A stretch of DNA of 64,000 nucleotides from assembly GCF_003752365.1 (NCBI RefSeq), contig NZ_RJUO01000002.1, forward strand, positions 744,001-808,000, written 5' to 3'. A program made the position numbers and the translations under genes. Of the stretch, positions 17,148 through 25,688 are shown one piece after another. Origin of the DNA: Frondihabitans sp. PhB188. Its GTDB lineage: Bacteria > Actinomycetota > Actinomycetes > Actinomycetales > Microbacteriaceae. How positions within the stretch are numbered: position 1 is the stretch's first letter; every line of letters begins with the position of its first letter. The notes under the pieces were generated by a model. That model made no database searches and was not told the DNA's origin. It saw only the letters and a list, made by a program, of their open reading frames with translations.

Positions 17148-17261
17148 GGGGGCCTCCTCGACGTGGGTGGGACCAGCCTGGCACCTCGTGACCCGCGAAG
17201 GAAGGGACGGAACGGTCGGTCTCACCCTCCGGGGTGATGCGGCCCGACGGTCGGGCGTGAA

Positions 17262-17267
17262 TACAAT
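17262..17267 (+). promoter_or_regulatory. -10 box TACAAT, probable leaderless promoter
   Basis: TACAAT ends five bases before the GTG start at 17273, so transcription would begin at or next to the start codon. No clear -35 is seen. Confidence 0.4.
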
Positions 17268-17272
17268 GTGAT

Positions 17273-18523
17273 GTGCTGGACCGAGACCCTGCAACAACGA
17301 GTGTCGCCGTAGCCGAGCCCCTGACATCGCCGTCGCGTCTGCTCACAGCAGCGAGACGGCTCCCGTGGTGGGGCGCAGTCCTCGCTCTCTACGGCCTTTC
17401 GCGCGTCTTCTCGACGGCGATCCTCTTCGTGCTCTACCGGGTCGCCGCCACCGCTCCCGGCCAGTACGCCGACGGCTACGTCGACGGCGGCTCGTCGAAG
17501 GGGTTCTTCGGGTTCCTCGGAACGATCTGGGATGCCCGCTACTACGTGCAGATCGCCCAGCACGGCTATCCGCACCAGCTGCCGGTCGCGACGGACGGCA
17601 GCGTGCAGCCCAACGCCTGGGCCTTCCTGCCGGCCTTCCCGTGGGCGACCCGGATCCTGGCCCAGATCACCGGCTGGGACACCGCCGCCGTCGGGGTCGG
17701 GGTCGCGACGGTGTTCGGCGCCCTCGCCGCGCTCATGCTCCACCGCCTGCTGCGCCTCCGGGTCGACGAGCTCGGCGCGCTGTGGGGCACCGTCTTCTTC
17801 GTCTTCGGGCCGATGGCGTTCGTGCTGCAGGTCGGCTACGCCGAGAGCATGTTCCTCTTCCTCATGTTCACCGGGCTGTGGGCGCTGATGACCCGGCGGT
17901 ACGTGACTCTGATGTGGTGCGGGGTGGTCGCGGCCTTCACTCGACCCGGAGCACTCGCGCTCGCGCTCGCGCTGCTGGTCGTGGTCGTCGTGCGGTTCTG
18001 GAAGGAGCGCGACGACTTCCCGAAGACCGAGCGGGCGTCGGCCGTGTTCGCCGGCGTCGTCATGGGCGCCGCCGGGCTCGCCTGGCCGCTCATCGCGGCG
18101 GGCATCACCGGCGACCCCGACGCCTACCTGAAGACCGAGATGTCGTGGTGGGTGCAGGTGCTCGGCTTCGAGCCGAAGTTCGTGCCGCTGACGCCGTGGT
18201 TCATCATGCTGGTCCACTTCCTCGGCATCCTGGGCGCCGTCGTCGTGCTCGCGATCGCCGCTCTCTGGATCTACGGCATGCGCAAGCCGTCGCTCCGCCG
18301 GCTCGGGCTCGAGGTCCGGGCCTACCTGACGTCGTTCGCGCTGTACCTGCTGGCGGTCTTCCTCCCGCAGCAGAGCATCGCGCGGCTCATCATGCCGCTG
18401 GCGCCGCTCGTCGCCGTCGACAGCATCACGCACCGGCCCGCGCTGCGGCGGATGGTGCTCGCGTCGGCGCTGGCGTTCCAGGTGTCGGCGGCGGTGACGC
18501 TCTGGCTGACCGGACCTCCGTGA
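17273..18523 (+). CDS. PIG-V-like mannosyltransferase, multipass membrane protein
   Basis: 416 residues with about nine membrane segments. GTIWDARYYVQIAQHGYP near residue 82 is the PIG-V-type signature, with an acidic residue early in a long extracytoplasmic loop and NAWAFLPAFPW after it. These are GT-C fold enzymes that use polyprenyl-phosphate mannose to glycosylate lipids or proteins outside the membrane. The start is a GTG just downstream of a TACAAT box. It is divergent from the molybdenum oxidoreductase and stands alone. The acceptor is unknown. Confidence 0.75.
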   Translation: MLDRDPATTSVAVAEPLTSPSRLLTAARRLPWWGAVLALYGLSRVFSTAILFVLYRVAATAPGQYADGYVDGGSSKGFFGFLGTIWDARYYVQIAQHGYPHQLPVATDGSVQPNAWAFLPAFPWATRILAQITGWDTAAVGVGVATVFGALAALMLHRLLRLRVDELGALWGTVFFVFGPMAFVLQVGYAESMFLFLMFTGLWALMTRRYVTLMWCGVVAAFTRPGALALALALLVVVVVRFWKERDDFPKTERASAVFAGVVMGAAGLAWPLIAAGITGDPDAYLKTEMSWWVQVLGFEPKFVPLTPWFIMLVHFLGILGAVVVLAIAALWIYGMRKPSLRRLGLEVRAYLTSFALYLLAVFLPQQSIARLIMPLAPLVAVDSITHRPALRRMVLASALAFQVSAAVTLWLTGPP

Positions 18524-18590
18524 CCGTGGACCCCGCATTACGGCACGCGCGCAGCGTCGCTGCCGGGGGCGGACGCCGCTTCCGGGGGGT

Positions 18591-19067
18591 CTAGGCCCGC
18601 GCGGCCGACTCGACGGCGGCGCGGCGGCCTGCCGTGAGCCCGGCCTCGACGCGCTCGAGCAGCCGGAGCACCCGCGCGCCCTCGACGGGGTCGACCTCGT
18701 CGCCCAGCGCCTCGGCGATCAACGCCGACCGGGCGGCGCGCAGGCGATCGAGGTTGGCGTCGGCGGCCGCCGTGTGCCACAGCTGCACGCGCCGGGCGTC
18801 CGACGGATCGGGCCGGCGCTCGACGAGGCCCCGTGCCTCGAGCGTCCTGAGGGCCGCGCTGAGATTGCTGCGCTGAAGGCCTGTCCCGACAGCGACGTCG
18901 CTGGGGCTCGACCCGGGATTGCGGTGGATGTAGCGGATGACCATCTGCTCCGAGCCGACGAGCTCGACGACGTCGTCCGGAAACCCGTGCGTCTGGATCT
19001 CGCGGGCGACCGTCACCACGAAGTCTGCGAGGTCGGCCCAGGGAGCGTCGTCGGCCAGGGTGTTCAC
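18591..19067 (-). CDS. MarR-family transcriptional regulator
   Basis: 158 residues from a GTG at 19067. The winged helix is clear: NPGSSPSDVAVGTGLQRSNLSAALRTLEARGLVERRPDPSDARRVQLWHT (described here as residues ~50-100). It is divergent from the Bcr/CflA exporter, with an inverted repeat AGTTATA/TATAACT in the 41-base gap, so it very probably represses the exporter and itself and responds to a small toxic ligand. Confidence 0.88.
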   Translation of the reverse strand: MNTLADDAPWADLADFVVTVAREIQTHGFPDDVVELVGSEQMVIRYIHRNPGSSPSDVAVGTGLQRSNLSAALRTLEARGLVERRPDPSDARRVQLWHTAAADANLDRLRAARSALIAEALGDEVDPVEGARVLRLLERVEAGLTAGRRAAVESAARA

Positions 19068-19090
19068 GCCTCGATCTTAGGCGCTCCATC

Positions 19091-19108
19091 AGTTATAGTT
19101 TTATAACT
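19091..19108. promoter_or_regulatory. MarR operator overlapping leaderless exporter promoter
   Basis: AGTTATA and TATAACT form inverted arms across 19091-19108, directly against the exporter ATG at 19109. The same bases contain TATAGT (19094-19099), a good -10 nine bases before the ATG, so binding would block the promoter. Confidence 0.65.
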
Positions 19109-20329
19109 ATGACTGCTACTTCGACCGACACCGCCGCCCGCGCTCTGCCGACCGGCCACCGCGGCCTCACGCCGAGGCTTCTCGTCGTCCTCGCCCTGCT
19201 CTCCGCCCTCGCCCCGTTCGGCACCGACCTCTATCTGTCGGCGTTCCCGATCATGACGCGCGAGCTCGACACCACGGCCACGGCCGTCCAGCTCTCGCTG
19301 ACCGCCTTCCTCGTGGGCATCGCCGTGGGCCAGCTCCTCTTCGGCCCGCTCTCGGACCGCGTCGGACGATTCCGCCCCCTCCTGATCGGCGCTCTCGTCT
19401 GCGTCGCGGCGAGCGCCGTCGCCGCGCTCGCCCCGACCGTCGGAATCCTGATCGCCGCTCGCTTCGTGCAGGGGCTGACCGGCGCCGCGGGCATGGTCAT
19501 CGGCCGCGCGATCATCTCCGATCTCGCCACCGGCAAGGCGGCGGCCAAGGCCTTCAGCCTGATGATGATCGTCGGCGGCGTCGCCCCTGTCGTCGCCCCG
19601 CTGGTCGGAAGCCTCCTGGTGTCGAGCATCGGCTGGCGCGGCATCCTCTGGGTGGTCTTCGGGATCGTGGGCGCGAGCTGCGTGGCGGTGGCGCTGGTGG
19701 TCCGCGAGTCGCACACCCCCGACAGGCGGCGGGCCGCACGGGAGAGCACGGCCCCCGCCGGGTGGGGTGCGCTGCGGTCAAGGGAGTTCCTGGGCTACAC
19801 CCTGGCTTTCGCGTTCGCCTTCGCGGTGATGATGGCGTACATCTCGGCCAGCCCCTTCGTGTACCAGGTGATGATCGGTCTCTCGGCACCGGCGTACGGC
19901 GCGCTCTTCGGGATGAACGCCGTGGGGCTCGTGGCGATGAGCGCCGTCGCGGCGAAGCTCGCCGCCACCCGGCCGGAGCGCTCGCTCGTGCGGGTCGGCC
20001 TCCTGCTGATCCTGGCGGCGGCCGTCGCGATCCTGGTGCTCGTCGTCACCGGCGCACCGGTCGCCCTGCTGCCGATCCCCCTGTTCGTTGCCGTGACGAG
20101 CCTGGGCCTCGTACTCGGCAATGCGACGGCGCTCGCGCTGGGTGCGGTTCCGAGGGCGGCAGGAACCGGCTCGGCCGTCCTCGGGGCCCTCCAGTTCGGG
20201 CTCGCAGCCCTCGTCTCGCCCCTCGTCGGACTCGGCGGGGAGCACACCGCGCTGCCTCTCGCCATCGTCATGACGAGCTCGGCCGTCGTCGCTGTCGCCG
20301 CGTTCCTGGTGGTCGGCCGCCGGCGCTGA
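19109..20329 (+). CDS. Bcr/CflA-type MFS drug exporter
   Basis: 406 residues with 12 predicted membrane segments. LSAFPIMTRELDTTATAVQLSLT and the motif-A loop GPLSDRVGRFRPLL are typical of the Bcr/CflA branch of drug:H+ antiporters, as is GLTGAAGMVIGRAIISDL at the fourth-fifth helix. It is divergent from a MarR repressor with a shared operator. The transcript is probably leaderless. Substrate unknown. Confidence 0.9.
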   Translation: MTATSTDTAARALPTGHRGLTPRLLVVLALLSALAPFGTDLYLSAFPIMTRELDTTATAVQLSLTAFLVGIAVGQLLFGPLSDRVGRFRPLLIGALVCVAASAVAALAPTVGILIAARFVQGLTGAAGMVIGRAIISDLATGKAAAKAFSLMMIVGGVAPVVAPLVGSLLVSSIGWRGILWVVFGIVGASCVAVALVVRESHTPDRRRAARESTAPAGWGALRSREFLGYTLAFAFAFAVMMAYISASPFVYQVMIGLSAPAYGALFGMNAVGLVAMSAVAAKLAATRPERSLVRVGLLLILAAAVAILVLVVTGAPVALLPIPLFVAVTSLGLVLGNATALALGAVPRAAGTGSAVLGALQFGLAALVSPLVGLGGEHTALPLAIVMTSSAVVAVAAFLVVGRRR

Positions 20330-20436
20330 GGCTTCGCCCCCTCGATGCGGGCGTTGCCGGATCGGGCGAGGCGTGGTGCACTGGGAGAGCGTGCGAAGTG
20401 GGACGCCCCTTGACCCGCGACGCCCGATCGGACCCC

Positions 20437-21477
20437 ATGACCCCTCGCCGCACCCGCTCTCTCGCCCGGCGCCTCGCCGCCGTCGCCATCGTCGGCGCGG
20501 CTGTGGCCGTGGTCGTGTCGGCCTGCACCTCGGGCTCGACGACCAGCGAGCCCACGCCGAAGGAGACCCCGACGCCCACCCCGACGACGATTCAGGCCGA
20601 GTCGAACCAGACGCTGTACGCCGGAGGGCTGTACGTGCAGACGGACAGCCTCGCCGCCCGCGCGGCCGTCACCCTGCGTGACAAGGGCGACGACACTGCC
20701 GCCACCGCGGCCGAGGAGATCGCGAAGACGTCGACGGCGATGTGGCTCGGCGACCAGTACTCGGTCGCCGAGGTGAAGAAGGTCGTCGCGAAGAACGTCG
20801 CCGCCGCCGAGAAGGCCGGCACGACGCCCGTCTTCGTGCTCTACGCCATCCCCAACCGCGACTGCGGCGACTACTCGGCCGGCGGCTGGTCGGAGAAGGA
20901 GTACCCGGTCTGGACTCAGGCGGTCGCCGACACGCTCGAGGGCCACCGCGCCGTCGTCATGGTCGAGCCCGACTCGCTCGCGATGCTCACCAACTGCCCC
21001 GACGAGACCGAGCGGCGGCTCCCGCTCGTGAAGCAGGCCGTCGAGCAGCTCGCGGCGGCGAAGGTCCCCGCCTATCTCGACGCCGGCAACAGCCACTGGG
21101 TCCAGCCCTCCGTCATCGCCGAGCGACTCGAGAAGGCCGGCATCGCCGACGCCCGCGGCTTCTTCACGAACGTCGCCAGCTTCTATCCGGTCGACGACGA
21201 GCGCGCCTTCGCCGAGAAGGTGTCGGCGCTGACCGGCGACTCGCACTACGTCATCGACGTGTCGCGCAACGGCCAGGGCTGGAAGGGCACCTGGTGCAAC
21301 CCGTCGGGAGTCGGACTCGGGCAGGCGCCGCACGTGACCTACGGGACCACCGGGCTCGACGCGCTGCTCTGGATCAAGACGCCGGGCATCAGCGACGGCT
21401 CGTGCAACGGGGGGCCGAAGGCGGGCGTGTGGTTCTCGTCGTACGCCGAGCGCCTGGTTGCGCTGCGACGGTCGTAG
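20437..21477 (+). CDS. glycoside hydrolase family 6 lipoprotein (endoglucanase-like)
   Basis: 346 residues from the ATG at 20437. A signal peptide with lipobox VVSAC indicates a membrane-anchored lipoprotein; a Thr/Pro linker (TPKETPTPTPTT) follows. GH6 blocks are present: VLYAIPNRDCGDYSAGG, VMVEPDSLAMLTNC with the catalytic acid Asp, YLDAGNSHWVQP, and GTWCNPSGVGLG. GH6 enzymes are inverting beta-1,4-glucan hydrolases. No carbohydrate-binding module is attached, which is unusual for a cellulose degrader and suggests action on short or soluble glucans at the cell surface. Confidence 0.9.
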   Translation: MTPRRTRSLARRLAAVAIVGAAVAVVVSACTSGSTTSEPTPKETPTPTPTTIQAESNQTLYAGGLYVQTDSLAARAAVTLRDKGDDTAATAAEEIAKTSTAMWLGDQYSVAEVKKVVAKNVAAAEKAGTTPVFVLYAIPNRDCGDYSAGGWSEKEYPVWTQAVADTLEGHRAVVMVEPDSLAMLTNCPDETERRLPLVKQAVEQLAAAKVPAYLDAGNSHWVQPSVIAERLEKAGIADARGFFTNVASFYPVDDERAFAEKVSALTGDSHYVIDVSRNGQGWKGTWCNPSGVGLGQAPHVTYGTTGLDALLWIKTPGISDGSCNGGPKAGVWFSSYAERLVALRRS

Positions 21478-21504
21478 GTCGCGCCGGGCCTCTAGAATCG
21501 GTCG

Positions 21505-21837
21505 GTGATCGTCGCCGCCATCGTCCTCTTCGTGTTCGCCGCCGTCGTGATGGGCACGACCGTTCTGGCGGCGGCCGGCGTCGTCAAGCTCAACGGGGCG
21601 GTCGGCATCAGGATCGGGCACTTCCTCGACTCGCAGGACGCCTGGGAGGCCGGGCACCTGAAGGCGCTCCTCCCCGTGACCGTCGGCGGGCTCGTCGCCG
21701 TCGCGGGCGGGCTCGTCGCCCTGCAGCCGGCGCCGTCCGCCGGGCTCGTCGTGGTCGCGTACGTGCTGCTGTTCGCGTTCCTCACGTGGGGGATCGTGCG
21801 GGGCAACGCGGCGGCGGCCGACGCGCCGTCAGCCTGA
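21505..21837 (+). CDS. SdpI/YhfL-like small membrane protein
   Basis: 110 residues from a GTG. Three membrane segments surround the motif LNGAVGIRIGHFLDSQDAWEAGH, which matches the SdpI C-terminal pattern (GIRT..tL.s...W...h). SdpI gives immunity to a cannibalism toxin in Bacillus; isolated copies in actinobacteria have no known role. It sits between the GH6 gene and the PadR/DHA2 unit. Confidence 0.6.
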   Translation: MIVAAIVLFVFAAVVMGTTVLAAAGVVKLNGAVGIRIGHFLDSQDAWEAGHLKALLPVTVGGLVAVAGGLVALQPAPSAGLVVVAYVLLFAFLTWGIVRGNAAAADAPSA

Positions 21838-21873
21838 GGGTCGGCGGCGGCCGGCCAGTTCCTGCACCCGAGA

Positions 21874-21908
21874 TTGACAGGTGAGAGTACTTACGCGAGA
21901 GTAGTCGC
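21874..21908 (+). promoter_or_regulatory. promoter/operator region of padR-exporter unit
   Basis: TTGACA at 21874-21879 is followed by GAGAGTACTTACG and a second GAGAGTAG before the ATG at 21909. The repeated GAGAGTA could be the PadR site. The -10 is not clear. Confidence 0.4.
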
Positions 21909-22487
21909 ATGTCGTCCATCCGCCTGTTCATCCTCGACGCCTTCGAGCGCTACGGGGAGATGCACGGGCACCAGCTCCGCCTGCAGGCGGAGCAGGAGCG
22001 GATCTCGCTGTGGACCGACGTCAGCGTCGGCGCGCTGTACGGCGCCCTCAAGCGGCTGGCGTCCGACGGGCTGCTGACCGAGGTGCGGACGGAGCGCGAG
22101 GGCAACTTCCCCGAGCGTCAGGTCTACGCCATCACCGAGAGCGGCCGGGTCGCTCTGACGCAGCTGCGCCGGTCGACCCTGCTCGAGGTCGTCCACCGCC
22201 CCGACCCGTTCGACCTGGCACTCGCCCGGCTCGACCCCGAGCGCCTTGACGAGCTCCCGCGTACGATCCAGGAACGCGCCGTCGCCCTCGAGAAGCTGCT
22301 CGCCGACACCGTCGCGAACAACGAGCGAGCCAAGCCCTGGCTCTCGACCGGCGAGGAGTTCGTGATCGCTCACGGTGAGCACCGACTGCGGTCGGAGATC
22401 GACTGGCTGCGCTCACTCCAGCAGCACCTTCCGGCGATCGTCGCCGACGAGAAGTCGCGCGTCGAACCCGACCGGGCCACCCCCTGA
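21909..22487 (+). CDS. PadR-family transcriptional regulator
   Basis: 192 residues. The N-terminal winged helix is typical: LFILDAFERYGEMHGHQL, then VSVGALYGALKRLASDGLLTEV and RQVYAITESGRVAL. The C-terminal half is the helical dimerisation part. It is 58 bases upstream of a DHA2 exporter on the same strand, a common autoregulated pairing. A TTGACA box at 21874-21879 and repeated GAGAGTA units (about 21883 and 21897) lie just ahead of its start. Confidence 0.9.
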   Translation: MSSIRLFILDAFERYGEMHGHQLRLQAEQERISLWTDVSVGALYGALKRLASDGLLTEVRTEREGNFPERQVYAITESGRVALTQLRRSTLLEVVHRPDPFDLALARLDPERLDELPRTIQERAVALEKLLADTVANNERAKPWLSTGEEFVIAHGEHRLRSEIDWLRSLQQHLPAIVADEKSRVEPDRATP

Positions 22488-22545
22488 CTCCTCACCCTCC
22501 CCCTGTTCTCCTCTCCCCTGCTGTTCCAGAAAGGCTCCACCGACC

Positions 22546-24336
22546 ATGACCACCGCCCCCGCGGCCGCCACAGCCGGCGCTCCCGCAATCCCCAAGACGG
22601 CGTGGCGATCCCTCGTCGTGCTGCTCATGGGCATGTTCATCGCCCTGCTCGACACGACCATCGTCAACGTCGCGCTCCCCACCATCCGCACCTCGCTCGA
22701 CGCCTCCGAGTCGACGATCTCGTGGATCATCTCGGGCTATGCGCTCGCGTTCGGCCTCGCCCTCATCCCCGCCGGCCGCATCGGCGACCGCATCGGACAC
22801 AAGTGGGTGTTCTTCAGCGGCATCGCGCTGTTCACCGCCGCGTCGTTCGCCTGCGGGATCTCGCAGACCGACGAGCAGCTCGTCATCTTCCGCGTCATCC
22901 AGGGTCTGGCCGGCGGCATCTACGTGCCTGCCGTGACCGCGTTCATCCAGCTGCTCTTCCCGCCCCAGGCCCGCGGCAAGGCGTTCGCCATCATGGGCAG
23001 CGTCATCGGCGTCTCGTCGGCCCTGGGCCCGATCGTCGGCGGCCTCCTGATCCAGGCGTTCGGCGACACGGACGGCTGGCGGACCGTGTTCTACGTGAAC
23101 CTCCCCATCGGCGTCGCGACGTTGATCCTCGCTGCGATCTGGCTGCCGAAGCGCGACAGGTCGGCACCGCGTCCGCCAGCCGGGCTCGACTGGATCGGCG
23201 TGATCCTGGTCTCGGCCGCACTCGTCGCTCTGCTCGTGCCGCTGATCCAGGGCCAGCAGGCGGGGTGGCCGATCTGGACCTACCTCACCATCGCCGGCGG
23301 AGTCGTGCTCCTCGCGCTGTTCGGCCTGTGGGAGGTGCGCGTCTCGCGCAGCGGGCGTTCGCCGCTCGTCCCGCCGTCGCTCTTCCGCCACCCGCAGTTC
23401 ACCGGCGGCCTGATCCTCGCACTCGTCTACTTCGCGGCGTTCACCAGCATCTTCTTCACGATCTCGCTGCTGTGGCAGACGGGTCTGCAGCACACGGCCC
23501 TCGAGTCGGGTGCCGTCACGATCCCGTTCGCCGTCGGCTCCATCCTCGGCTCGTCGCAGAGCAACCGCCTGTCGCAGCGCCTCGGCCGCACTGTCCTGAT
23601 CATCGGCACGGCGCTCGTCGCGATCGGCCTCATCGTGATCTGGCTGCTGCTCGTCAACGTGTCGGGCCAGGACCTCACGAGCTGGATGCTGCTCGCGCCG
23701 CTCTTCGTGGCGGGCCTCGGCAACGGTCTGTTCATCGCCCCGAACGCGCAGTTCATCGTCGCGACCGTCGACCGCAAGGACGCCGGCTCGGGCTCCGCGG
23801 TGATCTCGGCCATCCAGCGCATCGGCTCGGCGATCGGCATCGCCGTGATCGGCTCGGTGCTGTTCGGCACCTTCGTCTCACCCACCGCCGGCAAGCCGAC
23901 CTCGAACACGCCCGCCGCTATCGCAGCAGTGAAGCGAGACGTCCTCGACCAGCTCGCGACCAACTTCACCTCGGCCTCCGCCCACGCCATGCTCGTTAGC
24001 GCCATCTTCGCCGTCGCGGCCTTCGTCCTCGTCTTCGCGCTGCCGAAGCGCGTCGGGTTCGGCGGCGGCCACGGGGGCGGGGCGCCTGCCGGGAAGGGTG
24101 CCGATGCACCTGCCGGCGGTGCGGACGGCTCACGGCCTGACGACGGGGACGGCGCGTCGGCGAAGGTGGCCGAGCCCGTCGGGGCCGGTGCGCCCCACCA
24201 CGGGGCGCACGCCGCTGATCCCGCGCATCCTGCCGAGCCCGTGCACACGGGAAACGGCGCTCACGCCGGCACTCCGCACCACGGCGACCACGCGGCCGAC
24301 GTCGAACCCGACGCCGGATCTCCCGCCGCCCGCTGA
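22546..24336 (+). CDS. DHA2-family (EmrB/QacA-type) 14-helix MFS exporter with His-rich tail
   Basis: 596 residues. LLDTTIVNVALPTI is the signature of motif D1 in the DHA2 branch, GRIGDRIGHKWVF is motif A and GPIVGGLLIQAFG is motif C. Fourteen membrane segments end near residue 500. A ~90-residue cytosolic tail follows, rich in His, Ala, Gly and Pro (clusters HHGAHAAD, HTGNGAHAG, HHGDHAAD), not usual for this family. The PadR gene upstream probably controls it. A strong hairpin follows the stop. Confidence 0.9.
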   Translation: MTTAPAAATAGAPAIPKTAWRSLVVLLMGMFIALLDTTIVNVALPTIRTSLDASESTISWIISGYALAFGLALIPAGRIGDRIGHKWVFFSGIALFTAASFACGISQTDEQLVIFRVIQGLAGGIYVPAVTAFIQLLFPPQARGKAFAIMGSVIGVSSALGPIVGGLLIQAFGDTDGWRTVFYVNLPIGVATLILAAIWLPKRDRSAPRPPAGLDWIGVILVSAALVALLVPLIQGQQAGWPIWTYLTIAGGVVLLALFGLWEVRVSRSGRSPLVPPSLFRHPQFTGGLILALVYFAAFTSIFFTISLLWQTGLQHTALESGAVTIPFAVGSILGSSQSNRLSQRLGRTVLIIGTALVAIGLIVIWLLLVNVSGQDLTSWMLLAPLFVAGLGNGLFIAPNAQFIVATVDRKDAGSGSAVISAIQRIGSAIGIAVIGSVLFGTFVSPTAGKPTSNTPAAIAAVKRDVLDQLATNFTSASAHAMLVSAIFAVAAFVLVFALPKRVGFGGGHGGGAPAGKGADAPAGGADGSRPDDGDGASAKVAEPVGAGAPHHGAHAADPAHPAEPVHTGNGAHAGTPHHGDHAADVEPDAGSPAAR

Positions 24337-24349
24337 TCTCCGCATGACG

Positions 24350-24384
24350 AACCGCCCCCGAGCTCAGGCCCGGGGGCGGTTTCG
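24350..24384. terminator. intrinsic terminator hairpin
   Basis: AACCGCCCCCG (24350-24360) and CGGGGGCGGTT (24371-24381) form a perfect 11-bp stem with a 10-base loop, ending in TTTCGTC. It lies between the convergent DHA2 exporter and NlpC/P60 genes and could serve both. Confidence 0.75.
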
Positions 24385-24411
24385 TCTGCACCCGGGAGAG
24401 CCGGTGCGCGG

Positions 24412-25620
24412 CTAGCCGGCGATGCGCACGAAGTGGTGCGGGGCGTCCCAGATGGGGCGGACGCTGACGTAGCCGCCCGGCTTCGGAGCGTCGAGGATCA
24501 TGCCGTTGCCGGCGTAGATGCCGTCGTGGTCGTCGCTGTCGAAGACCACGAGGTCTCCCGGAACGGCCTCGCTCTGCGAGATAGTGGTGCCGGCGGCGTC
24601 CTGCGAGGGGACGTAGTGCGGCAGCGAGATGCCGAACTGCGCGTAGACGTACATGATCAGGCCCGAGCAGTCGAACGAGCCGGGGGTGTCGCCGCCGTGC
24701 ACGTACGGCGTGCCGAGGTACTGCAGCGCGACCTGGTAGACCTCGGCGCGGTCGAGCTTGGCGTACTTCGGCTTGGCGAGGTAGTCGGCGGCGGTGGGGC
24801 CGGTCCACTCGTAGATGCCGAGCTTCTGGCGGGCCGCGATGGCCGAGACCTCGTAGTCGACGACCGAGGTGGCGCCGTACGAGTCGCGGCCGGAGACGGT
24901 GTTCAGGACGCCGGTGGCGACGTCGTACGTCTGGCTGCCGGCGGCGACGACAGTGGTCGTGCCGGTCGGGGAGGCGTAGGCGGCGGTCTGTGCGGACTTC
25001 AGGACGGGCAGCACGGAGGTCGCCAGGATGCCGCAGACGACACCGACGATCGCGCCGCGACGGGCGGCCAGGGCGATGCGGGCCCCGCGGCGGCCGGCTG
25101 GGGCGGCGATCGCCGGACGCTGAGCCGGACGGGAGACGACGACGCGGGAGCGCCCGGTCGGCTCGACGGCGGAGGGCACGAAAGTCTGGCGGCGGCCCGC
25201 GACGACGCTGCTGGGGATGCTGGCGGCGAGCCCCGAGAGGGGAAGCGGGGCGGTGGTGGCCGCAGGTGCGACCGGGGCGACCGCGGCCGGCGCAACGACC
25301 GGCGAGACCGGGGCGGGAGCCACGGCGGCTGCAGGTGCCACGATCGGCGACACGGGCGCAGCAGCCACGACCGGCGAGACCGGGGCGGGATCCGAGGCAG
25401 AGCCCGACATGAGCTCAGCGGCGGCCGCAGCCTCGCGAGCGGCACGGGCGGCGCGACGCGGGCTGATGACCGGATCGATGCTGAATGGGGCCCCGGCAAG
25501 GGCGGAGGCAGACGACGCGACGGCCGCACGACGGCCCGAGCGCTTCGGTTCGGCGGCGATCCGGACTTCGACCGAGGGTCCGGTGGTGCGGGGCTCGGGA
25601 GTCGGGTCGATCGTGTGCAT
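24412..25620 (-). CDS. NlpC/P60 peptidoglycan endopeptidase, membrane-anchored
   Basis: 402 residues. The C-terminal ~110 residues are an NlpC/P60 domain: FDCSGLIMYVYAQFG carries the catalytic Cys, DHDGIYAGNGMILDAPKPGG the His region. A single membrane segment (ARRGAIVGVVCGILATSVLPV) sits near residue 190. Before it is a ~180-residue cytosolic part of low complexity, rich in Pro, Ala and Val (repeats of APVSPVVA). The topology is therefore type II with the hydrolase outside. Role: cleavage of stem peptides during growth or division. Confidence 0.9.
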   Translation of the reverse strand: MHTIDPTPEPRTTGPSVEVRIAAEPKRSGRRAAVASSASALAGAPFSIDPVISPRRAARAAREAAAAAELMSGSASDPAPVSPVVAAAPVSPIVAPAAAVAPAPVSPVVAPAAVAPVAPAATTAPLPLSGLAASIPSSVVAGRRQTFVPSAVEPTGRSRVVVSRPAQRPAIAAPAGRRGARIALAARRGAIVGVVCGILATSVLPVLKSAQTAAYASPTGTTTVVAAGSQTYDVATGVLNTVSGRDSYGATSVVDYEVSAIAARQKLGIYEWTGPTAADYLAKPKYAKLDRAEVYQVALQYLGTPYVHGGDTPGSFDCSGLIMYVYAQFGISLPHYVPSQDAAGTTISQSEAVPGDLVVFDSDDHDGIYAGNGMILDAPKPGGYVSVRPIWDAPHHFVRIAG

Positions 25621-25688
25621 CGGAGTCCACCCTAGGGGGAATCCGGCCCGAGGCCAACCTCTGATCCTGGGCGTTCGTTATCTTCCTG

